A stretch of DNA of 64,000 bases from Schistocephalus solidus (GCA_017591395.1 WEDG01000204.1:1-64000); one strand, 5' to 3'. Positions 22,379 through 34,794 are shown, numbered from the stretch's first letter. The notes: generated by a model from the sequence alone, not told the origin. Program-made: numbers and translations.

Positions 22379-24525
22379 CAGTAGCTGTCCTAACTCATGA
22401 AATCTTATGGGTGTCATGAGTGACAGCCCGTTACGCAAAATAATCGCACGCTGCGTCCACCAAAGTTTTACACTAATAAAGAATCGATTTTTATGAAAAA
22501 TAAGGTTTATTGTGGTTTACAAATTAATATTACATTGTCTAGAAACACTATTTTTTAGAAAAAGTTAAACATCGACCTAGTAGAGTAAACTGAAGTTTTA
22601 AATGTATAGGAAGCCTGTCCATGCAATTAAACGAGTGAATAAAGCATAAAAAGTTGAATTACTTTTGAAAATAGTCTTTTTCAGTTTTGCACATACATAT
22701 TCCTCTAGATTAAGCGCAACGTAAAGTATGGCCGTCATCAAGCAGGTTAACATGCAAATGTATATTTCAACACCGTTTCACGAGGAGTGACATTTTTCTT
22801 CCGTTTGTACATGGCCTTAGATGCGTTTGACCAAGGTAAGCAGATTTTCGCTTGACTGCGCCGAAAGGGACGTCACAGGAATATAATATTTCATAAGCTC
22901 ACATGTTCACAGACCGGTCACTGACTAACAAATTTAAATAGAATCGTCAGGTACAATCCTTAACGTACCATTTTGTGTATATAAATATGACTATTCTATT
23001 GTTAAATTTTTCAAAAACTATTTCGGATTTCCTATTACGATGAGTTGCAGATAGTCTTTGAAAATGGGGTGAATTCTTTACGATTTTCAGTGCCTTCCGT
23101 CGACTGCCCATAAATATACATTCCGTTTGATGTGCTTGGTAAATGCCTCAAAATAAGATATTTCTTAAAATCATTTACCGAATTAGTAACTTTTTGGGCA
23201 TTCTTTCTCATGTAGACGGCCGTCTGGGTCATATTTGTAGACTCACTCAAACATTAAAACTTGCCGCCGAGAAAAATTAACGTCCACAACAAAAGACGGG
23301 AAAATATATGCAAACAATTAGTTAAAAACTTTCTATAAGTTAAATTTTTAAAAAGCTTTTTAATTAGATGTTTCACTGTCAAATTTCTGCGTACTTAACG
23401 TTTTTCCATGGTGAAGTCAAGGAAAACCTGGGAACTTTTGACCGGTTTTTCGACTTCACTGGAAAGTAGGGATTCAATTTCTGCTGAAAATGTAAGAACT
23501 CACTTTTCTTTTTCTATTGGAGCGTTTTCGATATATTTGCTTACTTCTCAGTCTGCTTCTAAGATTTCAAACTCACAAGAAAGTGGCCGAATATATACTA
23601 ATATTTTGCGATAAAATGTCAATTTTCTGCCCCTTCCGTTTCAAGTTTCCTTACTCATTTATAGGCAACTGCAGATCTAAAATGTCTTGACAAACTTCGC
23701 GTACGCCGTGACAGCAAAAGTGGCGGCGTGCCGTCGCGTCTCGTATACATGCACGTTTAAGGTCCTAACTATCGGTATGGTAAAACAAAGTACATTAAAA
23801 ATAAGTTAAATAGTTTTTTGGTACGAATCGTTATAAATTTGCAATTTTTTTCGACTAAATCTACCCTCGCTTTTCCGAAAACAATGTGATTGCTCAAACC
23901 TGCATTCACCTGATTTTCGTGAAAACAAAACAAGCTTTTCCGTTCTCCGAAGGGATATATTCCAACTTTTTCCTGTTTATATTAATGTTCATTGATAGTA
24001 CTGCACGCAAAAGCGAAATGCGTTGATCCGTAGCTTTTAATAGCGTATGAAAATTCCTGGATAGCAAGAAACGTCGGATTTTTTCCCTTGTAGCTCCGTT
24101 TTTTCCCAAAGTAATCAAAAGTTTATTACAGCGTTTTTTCGTACATTACGTTATAACTTTACGCAACTTGATTTTTTAATCTAAAACTTTCATCATTTTC
24201 CCGAAAACAATGTGATATCTTAAACTTGCATTCACCGGATTTTCGTGAAAACAAAATAAAATTTTCCGTTCTCTGAAGGGATCTATTCCAAAAATTTCCG
24301 GCTTATATTAATGTTCCTTCATAGTACTGCGCACAAAAGCAAAATGTTTTGCCGCATTTAGCCCCGTTTACCCATTAATAAACTGATCTGAAGTGAACTC
24401 TTCATTATTAAACAGCTTTTTTTGCATCAATCTAATAAAACACACAGAACTAACACCTTAAAATGCCTGCCCTGCTACTACCTCAAATTCTAATACAGAC
24501 ATTTAATATGTTAGGCAATCTACTG
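22379..24525 (+). mobile_element. TIR DNA element, non-autonomous, copy 1 (2147 bp)
   Basis: The left end CAGTAGCTGTCCTAACTCAT and the right end (reverse complement CAGTAGATTGCCTAACATAT) form imperfect terminal inverted repeats of about 25 bp. TA dinucleotides flank both sides (22377-22378 and 24526-24527). CAGT-type ends and TA duplication point to the Tc1/mariner/pogo superfamily. The interior is AT-rich, with no open frame above about 70 codons and no DDE motif, so it cannot code for its own transposase. It shares its sequence with copy 2 (38721-40432) and, at the ends, with copy 3 (53833-55083). Confidence 0.85.
23815..24360 (+). repeat. Internal tandem duplication inside TIR copy 1
   Basis: CCGAAAACAATGTGAT at about 23875 recurs at about 24201, with similar sequence through the CGTTCTC.GAAGGGAT.TATTCC and CTTATATTAATGTTC region; the offset is about 326 bp. 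Copy 2 has this block only once (about 40050-40220). Confidence 0.75.
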
Positions 24526-24879
24526 TAGCTAATTTCTCGGAAACCAACTCGAAGGCACCGGTCACTTGTTCTAGTTAATAATAAACAACCGTCATTTAAA
24601 TGTAACGACATAGGAGTAAAAATAGCTTGGTTAGCAATAATATTCTTTGGTCCTACACGGATATTAGGACATCGTAGCGTAATGCGAGAATAGTGGTAAT
24701 AGAGGTTTTTCGGAAGCTGAAATATGGCGGTTCTAATATATAGCGAAGGGAAGAATCGTGTTTGCTCTTCGTGTTTTTTTGTTCATAAAAAGGCACCCTG
24801 TAGGAAGATAGTTCTGGAAGGGGATACACATATCCTTGCTGTACCTAATTTCAGTAAAAAAAACAGTTACTCGTAAGGC

Positions 24880-24965
24880 GCTAAAATGTCCTTCACCGAG
24901 GCCACCGAGTTTTTCACAAGTGGGTCAAACGAATTATTCAAATCTGCTAAAATACTGAAAAATAG
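24880..24965 (+). repeat. SINE tail remnant (family C)
   Basis: CACCGAG..CGAGTTTTTCACAAGTGGGTCA..GAATTATTCAAATCT matches the tail of the tRNA-headed SINE at 41035-41200 and 31715-31860. The head is absent. Confidence 0.55.
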
Positions 24966-25560
24966 TGTACCTTACAGTATCGCGTTAAATCGACCGCGTA
25001 CTGTATCATAACTTGCTCCAAAATGGTACCACGAGGAATCGATGTGCTTTTTCCATTTTTACACGGGTCAAGATGCGACTGACTAAGGAAGAGGATTGCG
25101 CATGATTTCACCGTTTGGGACGTAACAGGAATAAACGTTTTTATAAGGTTGCACATAGGGACACCGGCCAGTGCCTAAGACATCGGAATATAGTTAACGG
25201 ATTCACTTATAAGCATACAATTGCCTGACTTAAGATGACGGTGGAGTCTGTTGAGTGTCAGGGTGTACTCAAAATTTCGTTGAATACGTTGCTTTTGTCA
25301 GTGTTCTTAATCAACTCCAAATATTATCGCCTCTGCAGTTTTTCCTTATTAAAACCTTCAAAATACTAGGTAGTTTTTGATAATTCTAACCTAAGTTAGG
25401 AGTTGACGGGTGTTGTTTATATGTAGATGTCGTTCTGGGTGATATGCATAGACCCACCCGAACATAAGACCTATTCGCTAAGGAAAATAACGGTTGATAC
25501 CGAAGGCCAGTGATGAATATGTTCTTGATAGATTTAAAAATCGGTTATAAGTTCTCTTAA
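24966..25560 (+). repeat. Highly diverged TIR-family interior
   Basis: Pieces such as CGTTTGGGACGTAACAGGAATA and GTTCTGGGTGATATGCATAGAC match, with many changes, the interior of TIR copies 1 and 2 (GGGACGTCACAGGAATATA; GTCTGGGTCATATTTGTAGAC). No ends are visible. The right side meets the 3' end of the second LINE. Confidence 0.55.
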
Positions 25561-25589
25561 AGTGCTTAGTTGGGAGTATTTGGCTGATG

Positions 25590-28500
25590 AATGTGCAAAC
25601 CCTTCACAGTTTTTCCAAAGCACCGTTAATGAGACAATGTTGCGGGCGCATTGTGGGCAGGAGAAATCGGTAGAGGCTGGAGGGGGGGGGGATGTCATTC
25701 ATGGTATCGGGGTTGGCAGTGGCGGTAAGAATGGCAAAAGCGAACGGTGTGCATTATGTATCGGTGTTGTCGGCATTGTGGTGAATTCCACTGCCATGAT
25801 GCTCATGTGACCTAATAGGCCCATGCGATAAGTGAATGCGCGAGGACAGTAAGGACAGTATAGGCGACGATCTCCGCTGTGTGTTGGTGCTCCAGGCACT
25901 GGTTCACCCGTCTCTGTACGAGGGATTCGCAAGTGACCGACCAGGCTGATGCGTTAGGTGAATGTGCGGTCGCATTGAGGAGAGAGAGTACCCATCGATG
26001 ATGGTTGTGCTGGTGGTAGTGAAGGCGAAGGCGGTGATGGGGGTAACAGACGATGAGTAGAGGGATGTGGTCTCTATGATAGTGGGAGTAATGGAATTGA
26101 TGCCAGGAGTGAGGGTGGGGAGTCAGAAGGAGGGTTGGCAAAATTTGACGTAGAAATTGAAATTTTCGGATTGTTGGTGCATTGCGTCCGAAGATGTCCA
26201 ACCAGGCTGATTCGCGCGCGGAAGATGCGTTGACAGCGCGGGCATGCTGGCAGGGCCTGGGCATCCACAATGTTGGTCCGGGGCGCTAGGGACTTTCGTG
26301 CCGCTCTTTTGGCCTTGGCGGCGGCGATCCGGTTGGCCTCATAGATTGCTGAACCCGTCTTCACGCATCTTCTCCATGCCGGTCTATCCTGGGCGAGGTC
26401 CTCCCAGGTCGCCTGGTTGATTCACAGTTGCTTCAGCGATTTCTTCAAAGTGTCCTTGTAACGTCGTTTTTGACCTCCCTGCCGGCGAGAACCCGTAGCG
26501 ACATCTCCGTAGAAAAGTCGTATGGGTAGTGCTCGTCGTCCATTCTCACCAGGTGGCCGCTCCATTGGCAGTATTGGTCAGCGGTGCTTGTGATTTGCGA
26601 GTCACCATTTTGACCTTAGCGGCGGGTACCTGGTTGGCCTAATAGATTGCAGCACCACTCTTCACGGATCTTCTCCATGCCGGTCTATCCTGGGCGAGGT
26701 CCTCCCAGGTCGCCTGGTTGATTCACAGTTGCTTCAGCGATTTCTTCAAAGTGTCCTTGTAACGTCGTTTTTGACCTCCCTGCCGGCGAGAACCCGTAGC
26801 GACATCTCCGTAGAAAAGTCGTATGGGTAGTCGCTCGTCGTCCATTCTTACTAGGTGGCCGCTCCATTGGCAGTATTGGTCAGCGGTGCTTGTGATTTGC
26901 GAGTCACCATTTTGACCTTAGCGGCGGGTACCTGGTTGGCCTAATAGATTGCAGCACCACTCTTCACGGATCTTCTCCATGCCGGTCTATCCTGGGCGAG
27001 GTCCTCCCAGGTCACTGGGTTGATTTGCAGTTGCTTCAGTTATTTCTTCGAAGTGTCCTTGTAGCGTCGTTTTTGACCTCCCTGCCGGTGAGAACCCGTA
27101 GCGAGATCTCCCTAGAAAAGTCGTATGGGTAGTGCTCGTCGTCCATTCTCACCAGGTGGCCGCTCCATCTCAGTTGCACTTGCTTAAGAATGGCGTGGAT
27201 GCTGAGGATTCCGATGCGTTTCAGGTCTTCCGTGTCCGGGATCCTGTCTTGCCATCTCAGCCTCGGTATTCTGCGGAGGCAGCTGAGATGGAAGTGATTC
27301 AGCTTCCTGGCTTGATTCGAGTAGACGGTCCAGGTTTCCGCTCCGTAAAGGAGTGTCGTCAAAACGACGGCCTTGTTCATCTTCAGTTTGGTGTTCAGGT
27401 GAATACCGTGGCGATTCCACACGGAGGCCTGCAGCCGGCCGAAGGCCTGACTAGCTTTGGAGATCCGTTGGGCAACCTCTTCATCGATTCTCGTGTTGCG
27501 TGACAGCGCGCTTCATAGATAAGCGATGGTTTTCACGTTTTTGAGTTGAGCAACGTTGACATTGATTAGGGGAGCATTGTATTCCGCGCTGGGTGGCGGC
27601 TGGTGAATGACAACCGTTTTGGCTGTACTGATTGTAAATCTAAAATCGGTGCAACCTGCGGCGAAGAGGTCCATACTCCTTTGCATGTCCTCCTCCGTCA
27701 CGGTGTTAAGGGCGCAGTCGTCCGCGAAGAGCATATCATGGACTGTAGTCGTAGATGCGCGTTGGAGCCTGCATACGCCGACTGTTGAGAAGGTGCCCGT
27801 CAGTTCTGTAGGCGATGCGGATCCCAGGCTGCTCATCACGGTAGGCGTCCATCAGCGTAGCCGAGAACATGAGACTGAAGAGGGTGGGGGCTAGTATGCA
27901 GCCCTGCTTCACTCCGTTGGTCATTGCGAATGCTTCGGATACCGTCCCGTTGTCAGTGACGCGCGCCGTCATCCGGTCATGAAGCTGACGCAGCATGTGC
28001 GTGAACCGCTCAAGACAGCCAAATGTCTGCATGACTTTCCACAGTCCGTCGCGATTCACCATGTCAAAGGCTTTCGTTAGATCCACGAACGTAGTGTATA
28101 GGTGAGTTCGCATCTCCTGGCACTTCTGTTGTAGCTGGCGGGTGGCAAAGATCATGTCGGATTTCCGTGGTGTCGGCGGAAGCCACATTGGCTTTCCGGG
28201 AGCAGGCCCTGCTCTAGGTGACCGTTAAGGCGATTGAGAAGGATACGGGCGAAGATCTTCCCGGCGATGTCGAGCAACGAGATGCCTCTGTGATTATCAC
28301 AGAGTTGCCGGTTCCCCTTTCGTTTGTAGAGATGGATGATGGTCGCGTCTTTGAAATCCTGAGGAACTTGTCATTGGTGCCATATCTCCTGGAAGAGTGT
28401 TGTGAATTCTGCCATCAGCCGTGGCCCACCATGCTTGTAGACTTCGGGTGGGTTTGCGTCGAATCCCGGTGCTTTACCGCTGGAAATCTGCTGCACGGCC

Positions 28501-28735
28501 CGGATGGTTTCTGGTAGGGAAGGCGGCAGATCCACGTTATTGTTCGTGTCCACTTTGGGAGCCGGTCAAGGGCAGCATCGGAGATGGCTGATGAGCAATT
28601 AAGGACAATTCTGAAGTGCTCGGCCCAGCGCTTCAAAATTTGCGATTTCTCTGTCAACAGTGTTGTGCCGTCAGAGCTGAGCAGCGGTGCGGTCCCTCTT
28701 GATACACGGGCCGTAGATGACCTTGATAGCTTTGT
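25590..28735 (-). mobile_element. LINE remnant with reverse transcriptase and zinc-finger tail (LINE-2 copy)
   Basis: Same family as 5623-8545, read on the minus strand and also starting just before the RT. Landmarks are EKSQILKRWAEHFRIVLNCS (28660-28600), IRAVQQISSGKAPGFDANPP (about 28510-28450), TFVDLTKAFDMV (about 28095-28060), NGVKQGCILAPTLFSLMFSA (27930-27870), MLFADDCALNT (about 27742-27710), [20 protein letters not shown] (27345-27285) and finger halves at 26255-26180 and 25900-25800. Stops and shifts break it, and the region 26345-27180 is a triplicated block. The left (5') edge abuts a BEL/Pao protease remnant. Confidence 0.9.
26345..27180 (-). repeat. Threefold tandem repeat of ~301 bp inside LINE-2
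   Basis: CCATGCCGGTCTATCCTGGG starts at 26374, 26675 and 26977, so the period is 301-302 bp. Units carry the LINE segment around YGDVATGSRRQGGQ and ATW/QPGDLGG. The first two units are almost identical; the third is more diverged (for example AGTTATTTCTTCG for AGCGATTTCTTCA). Confidence 0.9.
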
Positions 28736-28744
28736 CCTTCTATC

Positions 28745-30217
28745 GCGCCTATCTTAAATCCCACTACTTTGGAGCTCACTTCTGCTGTTTGAACGACGGT
28801 GGATCCTGACAACACTACTGGTGGCCAATGAGGCCTAATCGTTTTAACAAGTTTTCATCGGTTAGCGTAGTGTCTGAGCCACTATCGAGAAAGGCATACG
28901 TGGTAACTGAACCGAGAGACCCAAACACTTTAACAGGTATCACTCTTATAGAAACAACTTGCCCAGCGCCGCGTGTTATGAGACAGTGGGATGTTTAGGT
29001 ACTCGACTCTGTGCTCTTTCGTCGGAAACGCACCAGCCATGTCTTGCCGGTGCAGTAGCAGGTGATTGTTCGTGGAGCACCACGCGTCACCGCATGTCGT
29101 ACGCGACCTGCAGTTGATAGCATCGTGATTGGGTTTTAGACAAGAATGCCATAATCGATTAAGTTCCACGAAAGCTAGTCTTTGTGACAGTTTGAGGGTT
29201 ACAAACATGCCACATTGGTCGGTGTAATGAGCTTCTTCACATTGCAGGCACCGTCGGCGCAGTGCCGAGGAGCTAGGTACTAGAGCTGTTACTACAGTCT
29301 TTGTGTGTTGCGTATATTCCTTGTGCATCAGTCCTCGATCCAACGGGTAACGATTGGGCACGGAAACTAGACCCGAAGAGTAGGATCGGTGTACCATCAA
29401 TTCATCGGCTCTCTCGTCCACAAATTCTGTTAGATCAGAGAACGTTGGCTCTGTACCAAGAAGTAACATCGACGAAACAGTTTCTGACCATTTGAACTGA
29501 AGCGGTTGAGGAAGTCGCTTGACGATCGCGGCTAGCGTCCTAGATGAATTTAGATCTGCTATATACTCTAACTGCTGTAGTGTTCTTGCAGTTCCTCATT
29601 TCCCCAGCCAGCTTCATCCGGGTGGTAGGATCCATAGATTTTATTACTCCACCGTCAATTAAATTATCTATGTTAGCCCTAACAATGGAGTGGAGTTGGC
29701 CGAGCCGCCGTTGAAGAGTCTTGAGAGCCTCGTGGTACCCTTCACTAGGCTCCAAAATGACGTAGCTCTCAACGGCTTCTCTGACCTCACCCCATCAGTA
29801 GTAGATCAGGTAGAAGAGTCGAATTTCGTCGTCACTAACCCTTTTTGCAATTCCGCTCTCAAATTTTCTTAGAATCAACCAATATTTGAGAGGTTTTCCA
29901 TCAAAATCCAGCATTTCCCGTTGGGGAAGTAAGAACTGAGGAGCCGTAGGGTGCTGGTGACAACCCTGACAATCTGATTTCTTAGCTTCGTAGCACTGTG
30001 AAAAGCTAGGCTCACGAATGCGTGATTGCTTAATCTCTGGATCAAAGTGGGGCAGCGGCCGCGAACATCCAACAAAGGAAGACTCACCGAAAGCGGCGTG
30101 TTTCGACTCCGATAGGGGTGTATTCACTGCTGCGTCTGGGCTGGATAATTTAATTTTCTGTTTCAACTGTTTCTCCAAAAGCCGTATCCTTTCTGTAGGA
30201 TTCAAGGATTGTGTCAT
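28745..30217 (-). pseudogene. BEL/Pao retrotransposon gag and protease remnant
   Basis: Minus-strand fragments in several frames. The N-terminal gag reads MTQSLNPTERIRLLEKQLKQ. A DUF1759-like region follows with FDGKPLKYWLILRKFESGIA (about 29905-29850) and EPSEGYHEALKTLQRR (29752-29705). Then come EPTFSDLTEFVDERADEL (29450-29395), a Cys-rich knuckle CLQCEEAHYTDQC (about 29255-29215) with CGDAWCSTNNHLLLHR (29080-29035), and a retropepsin stretch TYAFLDSGSDTTLTDE (about 28895-28850) with an intact DSG triad. RT and integrase are missing, cut off where LINE-2 begins. LTRs were not recognised. Confidence 0.85.
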
Positions 30218-30259
30218 TGTCCCCCACGGTGGGAGGGTATCTATCCAAGTCCGGGACTG

Positions 30260-31714
30260 ATAAGGATTTCTGCGACCCTTCCATATTTAGTGCTTCGTAT
30301 TTGGTTAACTTAGTAGGATATATCCGGCAGCCAACTATAGCTCGTTCGGGTATTTCTACTAGAGTTCTATTTTAACCTAGCTGCTTTATAGCCTGTCCAG
30401 ATTAAATCGCCTGAGTTGGCTTACTTCGTGCCCGTCCGTAAGTAGGAGTATTATAAATAAGCCGATTTGGACGGAAACACGGTTCTATAATGTGGGATGA
30501 TTAGCAAAGTTTAAATAATGCACTTGCAACCAAATGTCTCGAGACGTACAGTAATAAAGAATCAGGTTACGCGGGAAGAAGATGGCAGATTCGAACAAAT
30601 AACCAGAGGATTGGGGGACAACAGAAGGAGCTAGTTTTCCGAGACAAACGATAAAATGTAAATTAAACGGTAAATAATGTCGATCGAGACATCAAATGTC
30701 AGTTGCAGGGATACAGTTAAGTCCGCGAGCGTCAACGGTGGGACAAAGGCGTGGGCACGTACACTTAATAAATAAGTAAAAAGGGAATGTTGATCTGACA
30801 TGTGAGTGAGGAGAAAAGTGATCTAGGCGAACTAGTTCGGGTTACAGCGAAACCTCGTCGAGCATGATTACGACTGCACAGCGTGGGGCGGTATTCAATC
30901 GCATGATGACAGGGAATGCGAGGACGCGGAAGGAAATGGGGTTATTTCCGCCAGCGGCTTTTACCGTGGCAGTGCAACGTGGATCACGTGACCCACCTGC
31001 CTACATAGCGCTGGATTTATTCTCCGTGTTACCGCGGCTTCTGAAAAGCCCAGTCGTTCGGATGCAACCGTTGGTTTCGCTACATGGTCCCTGTGCACTG
31101 AGTTTTTGTCTTGAGCACCTAATTTTTCTGCAGCCATTTTGACGTATTTGCAAATTGGTCGGAAGAGGTGAGTTCTAGAAAGCAGTCACGAGCGAGAGCG
31201 ACGATCACAGAACGCCAAAATTTTACCAACCCGACGTTTTGTATTCTCACTCGAATCCAGAATCGCGGACACTGGCACCAGGAGCAATGGTCATCTGCGC
31301 GCTCTCCGCGTGACTAAATACTTAGTCAAGGCCATATCTCAACACAAAAATATGGCGTGGAAAGTCGTTGCGCTTGTTAATTGACTGAGGACCGGAAAAA
31401 CAGTGCTTGGAGTCGTTATGTCTCATGCGGTTGTCACCTCGCAAGAATTTCGCCCCTCGTAAAACTTGAATGTGTGGCTGTGTCCCATCAACTGAACTGC
31501 AACTTATGAGCTGGCGTCGTGCTTCCGTGTTCCGTGCTTCACCCACAACTGCACCTGACCCGATAAACGACCTCGGACGTTTCATACTGTTGCAATGCGT
31601 CTTTAAGCCTGTTAACCTGACGTCTTAGGGTTGCCCTCGATCTGTGTGCCACCGCACTTCAACGATATGAGAAGGCGACTGACGGCGTAAAGTTAGCCTT
31701 AAGACAGAACTTCA
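30260..31714. other. No gene recognised
   Basis: The left part may hold the BEL/Pao 5' LTR or leader, but no second LTR is available for comparison. A 92-codon plus frame (30864-31142) has no recognised motif. Confidence 0.35.
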
Positions 31715-31860
31715 GGGCCTCGTAGCTCAGCTGGTTAAAGCCTTTGTTGTACTCAAGCCTTGCCTTTGCTGTCATGGGTTTGAACCTCACGCAGGCGGTC
31801 GGTTTTTACACAATCGGGTCACAGGAATTATTTAGAATCTAAAACAAAACAAATTAAAAC
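31715..31860 (+). repeat. tRNA-headed SINE (family C)
   Basis: CCTCGTAGCTCAGCTGGTTA is a good polymerase III A box and GGGTTTGAACCTC an acceptable B box, about 40 nt apart, followed by the tail CGGTTTTTACACAATCGGGT. The acceptor stem does not close, so this is a SINE head and not a tRNA gene. Confidence 0.65.
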
Positions 31861-31889
31861 TAATCCACATATCCTTCATAGGATATAGC

Positions 31890-32290
31890 TCTTTGTAAGT
31901 TTTGGGCCAATTTTTGCTCGAGGCCTACCCGCAAATATCTGCTAGGACAGTCTCCTGGTCTATTGCGCCGTCAACTTGCCTGTATAACCACTCATTGATC
32001 AAATACTTCACGTTCTTAGTGCATAACTGTAGCAGTTACTGCAGTTGTACTAGCTCGAAACACGTTTCAACTGCGTGCTCACAAATTATCTAAATGGTTT
32101 TATCCAGCGGCACGTTTGTAAGCAGACCCCTCATCTCCAGTAACATGTGCCTGTTCAGTAACTTTTTGACCCTTTTATCTCATCTACGAAGAAAACGCTA
32201 TCCCTATGGTAGTTAGTGTAAGCATCAAGATTGCGCCGAATTAGTTCCCCGAATTGTTGGACTAACCATTACGGTGAGTTAACGTGGGGA
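31890..32290 (-). pseudogene. Penelope-like reverse transcriptase fragment
   Basis: The minus strand reads LLTNVPLDKTI*IICEHAVE, LLQLCTKNVKYLINEWLYRQ and VDGAIDQETVLADICG. These match the order of Penelope RT motifs (TNVPLDETIDI, LCTKNVxF, YRQxDGVAMGSPLGPxLADIF), with stops and a damaged MGSPLGP. It is a short internal fragment. Confidence 0.75.
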
Positions 32291-34599
32291 CAACTTTCTC
32301 ACTGGTAAAATGTATCCTTTCAGTACTCCTGCCTTGTGCCATTATTCTAGCCCATGTAGTCCGGGGGATACAATAGCTCGCCTATCGCAGAAAATGTGCT
32401 TGGACTTACGAAGCACCTCTGATCATTCATAAACCGACGCAACTAGATGGACCACAGCCCCAAGTTTATAGTAAATGACTTAAAGTAAAATTGAAACAAA
32501 CAAACGAAATATCGATAGTGATCTTATTTTGTTTAGAAGCAATTTTTAAAAAATAAAAACCAAAATTCGGAAAACTTTCTTGATGAGTAGGCGGAGTTGC
32601 TCGTCCTACAATCTATGGTTTGATGAGGCGTTTGAAACTAGAATAGTAGTTAAAACGTCCTCTACCATTTATTTGAACAATGGCAGTCTGAGCCTCTTCT
32701 AGTTGTACTTTTTTTTCAGAAGCATCTTTATTTGACAACAGACGATTGTGAGCGCTCCAGGTGTACTTTGACATTTTTTACTTTCGCTCGTGCTGAGGTT
32801 GGCGGTGCTAGAGGAATATTTCATCTGCATGTAGTAGGGCTATCACTTTGAGGTTACGGCTACTTCTTTATGCAGACACCCATCCCATACATGTCCGTCA
32901 GTCTTGAGCGTTTGGTGCCTTGCGGATAACGCATTAGGCAATCGTTCAAAAGGAGGGCAGTTCTTATTGAAAGGCACTCGCATACTACGATGTTGAGAGG
33001 TAACAGGAAGGCAAGACTAGATAAACAACGCTACCAGCATCCAGCCCGTTACTATATGGCTCCTTGACCAAAGCACTTGTGTTGCGCGTTCATACTCATC
33101 AACGAAGAAAATCGAAGGGCTGGCACTACTGCGGGGATGGGTGTCATCGTTGATAAATCTTAAGTTCCTGCCCACTGCGAACCCACATTCTACACCCTTG
33201 TCCGCCACCGTCGAGGTCCTTATCGCCACCATAGTTCACGGGCCTCTATCCTCAAAAGCTACGCGAACTATATGCGCAGACCACGCAACAACGAACGGAC
33301 CAATTGGGCTCATCGATACCCTGACTGAAGTTTATAAATATACTAAGTCAATCGATGTATCGATCTGGCACCGGCGGCATACAGAGCCTTGCGCAACCAC
33401 CTCCAGCCTTTGCGTCATTGATCATTGATTAGCTTCTGCCCCTATAAGTGTAGCCGTTTCCGGTTGCTGTTACTGTCTTTGACGATGGACTACTGCATGA
33501 CTTCGAAAGCTCAGAATGCCCGACAAATCGTTCCGGTGCTCAGTTAACCTTCTTCGTTACTCACAAAAGCACCTGGAACTCGAACCTTCGCATCCGTTCG
33601 TGATGTACCGTTCACTACCACAGCTTCGCTGGATCTCGCTGTTTGCGCTAACCCAGACTCCGACTGCATAGACTGCAGTTGTTTCGTGTTAAACAACGGT
33701 GACCTTTAAACCTTCTCCTGCTTCCAAACGAACATTTAGGGCTAGATTTGTTCTCATCCAAACCTTCGGGCGCCCTGTTAAACCAACCTCAAGTGAACCA
33801 GTCACCTAATCTTATAAAGGTTGCGACAGTCGATTGTGGTAGTCGGACTATCTACTGTCAGTCCGTCGATAAAAATTAGCGGTACCCCCATCAACTGTCA
33901 TCACAGCTTAATGCCTTCTAATTCCTTCCGCGCCTTACATTAGCATATCTAGACCAGGGATGTACTAATTACAGACGTCTATGCGGGCGGATTTCAACTC
34001 ACGACTCCGTTTTGCGTGTGCTCGTATGCCTCGCATTTTTCATCTTGAGGATGGTGATAGTGGCTGTGCCTAGGTCCACCCAAGACACCGTGTGCAATAA
34101 CTTGTTGCGAGTACGCCCATTGCTTTCCGTTACGCTTTCGACACCGCGCCCCTCGGCAATACATCGGCCACCGGCACGCATGTTTTTGGGAAGTAGGGAC
34201 TGTTGCTGTTGCTGCCGCCGATTTAGCAGTATGGTATGCGTATAAGCGCACGTGTGCTACGCACGTATGCGCACGCAACCGTTTCTTCCACCACCGTGCA
34301 CCACATATCTCACAGCGGCCGCTAGCTCTCATGTCTCAGTCACGTGAAATGTCGATGCCGCCGCCGACTACGACGACGACCACAAAGACATGCTTCTGCT
34401 CTGCACCGCGCCGCCTTATGTGTTGTACACGTGACACTGCTGATTGCATACCTCTCCTCCACGCAACGTCACTCGCGGCAGCATAAACGCTCGTCGAAGG
34501 GCTTTGCCGGCATATGTACGCGTGTGCGTGCTGCAGTTGCCCAAAAACTCCTGCGCACTCCTGGCGCACGCGCGCGCGCGTCCCTAAACGCACACGTCA
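32291..34599. other. Mostly unrecognised; possible further Penelope scrap
   Basis: At 33232-33017 the minus strand reads IFFVDEYERATQVL..HIVTGWMLVALF, which may be a decayed Penelope RT segment before TNVPL. From 33990 to 34600 the DNA is GC- and CG-rich, with overlapping frames on both strands and no motif. No gene is supported. Confidence 0.3.
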
Positions 34600-34762
34600 G
34601 TTCGAACGTCTTAGTCCGACGATGTCCACCGTGTATACTCCACAGAAAGGTGTTGCAGGGACGGTGACTTGTGCGCAAATTAGTTCTAAGTTGTAGTAGA
34701 CTTTCAATGCATCTATCGCACTCTCTCTTCCCTTATTCGCCTGTGCCTAAAATCAAAACAGT
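34600..34762 (-). repeat. Family A composite repeat, end fragment
   Basis: Matches the terminal ~160 bp of family A (GATGTCCACCG..TACTCC, GCAGGGACGGTGACTTG, CACTCTCTC) in minus orientation. It lies just beyond the LINE-3 remnant. Confidence 0.75.
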
Positions 34763-34794
34763 GAGTAGGACAATTTAACAAAAAAGTATTTAAC

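Noticed and set aside
26345..27180. CRISPR-like or satellite array
   Set aside because: Only three 301-bp units, each a LINE segment, with no short repeat-spacer structure.
31715..31800. Possible tRNA gene
   Set aside because: Only the A and B boxes are convincing; stems fail, and the sequence continues into a repeat tail shared with 41035-41200.
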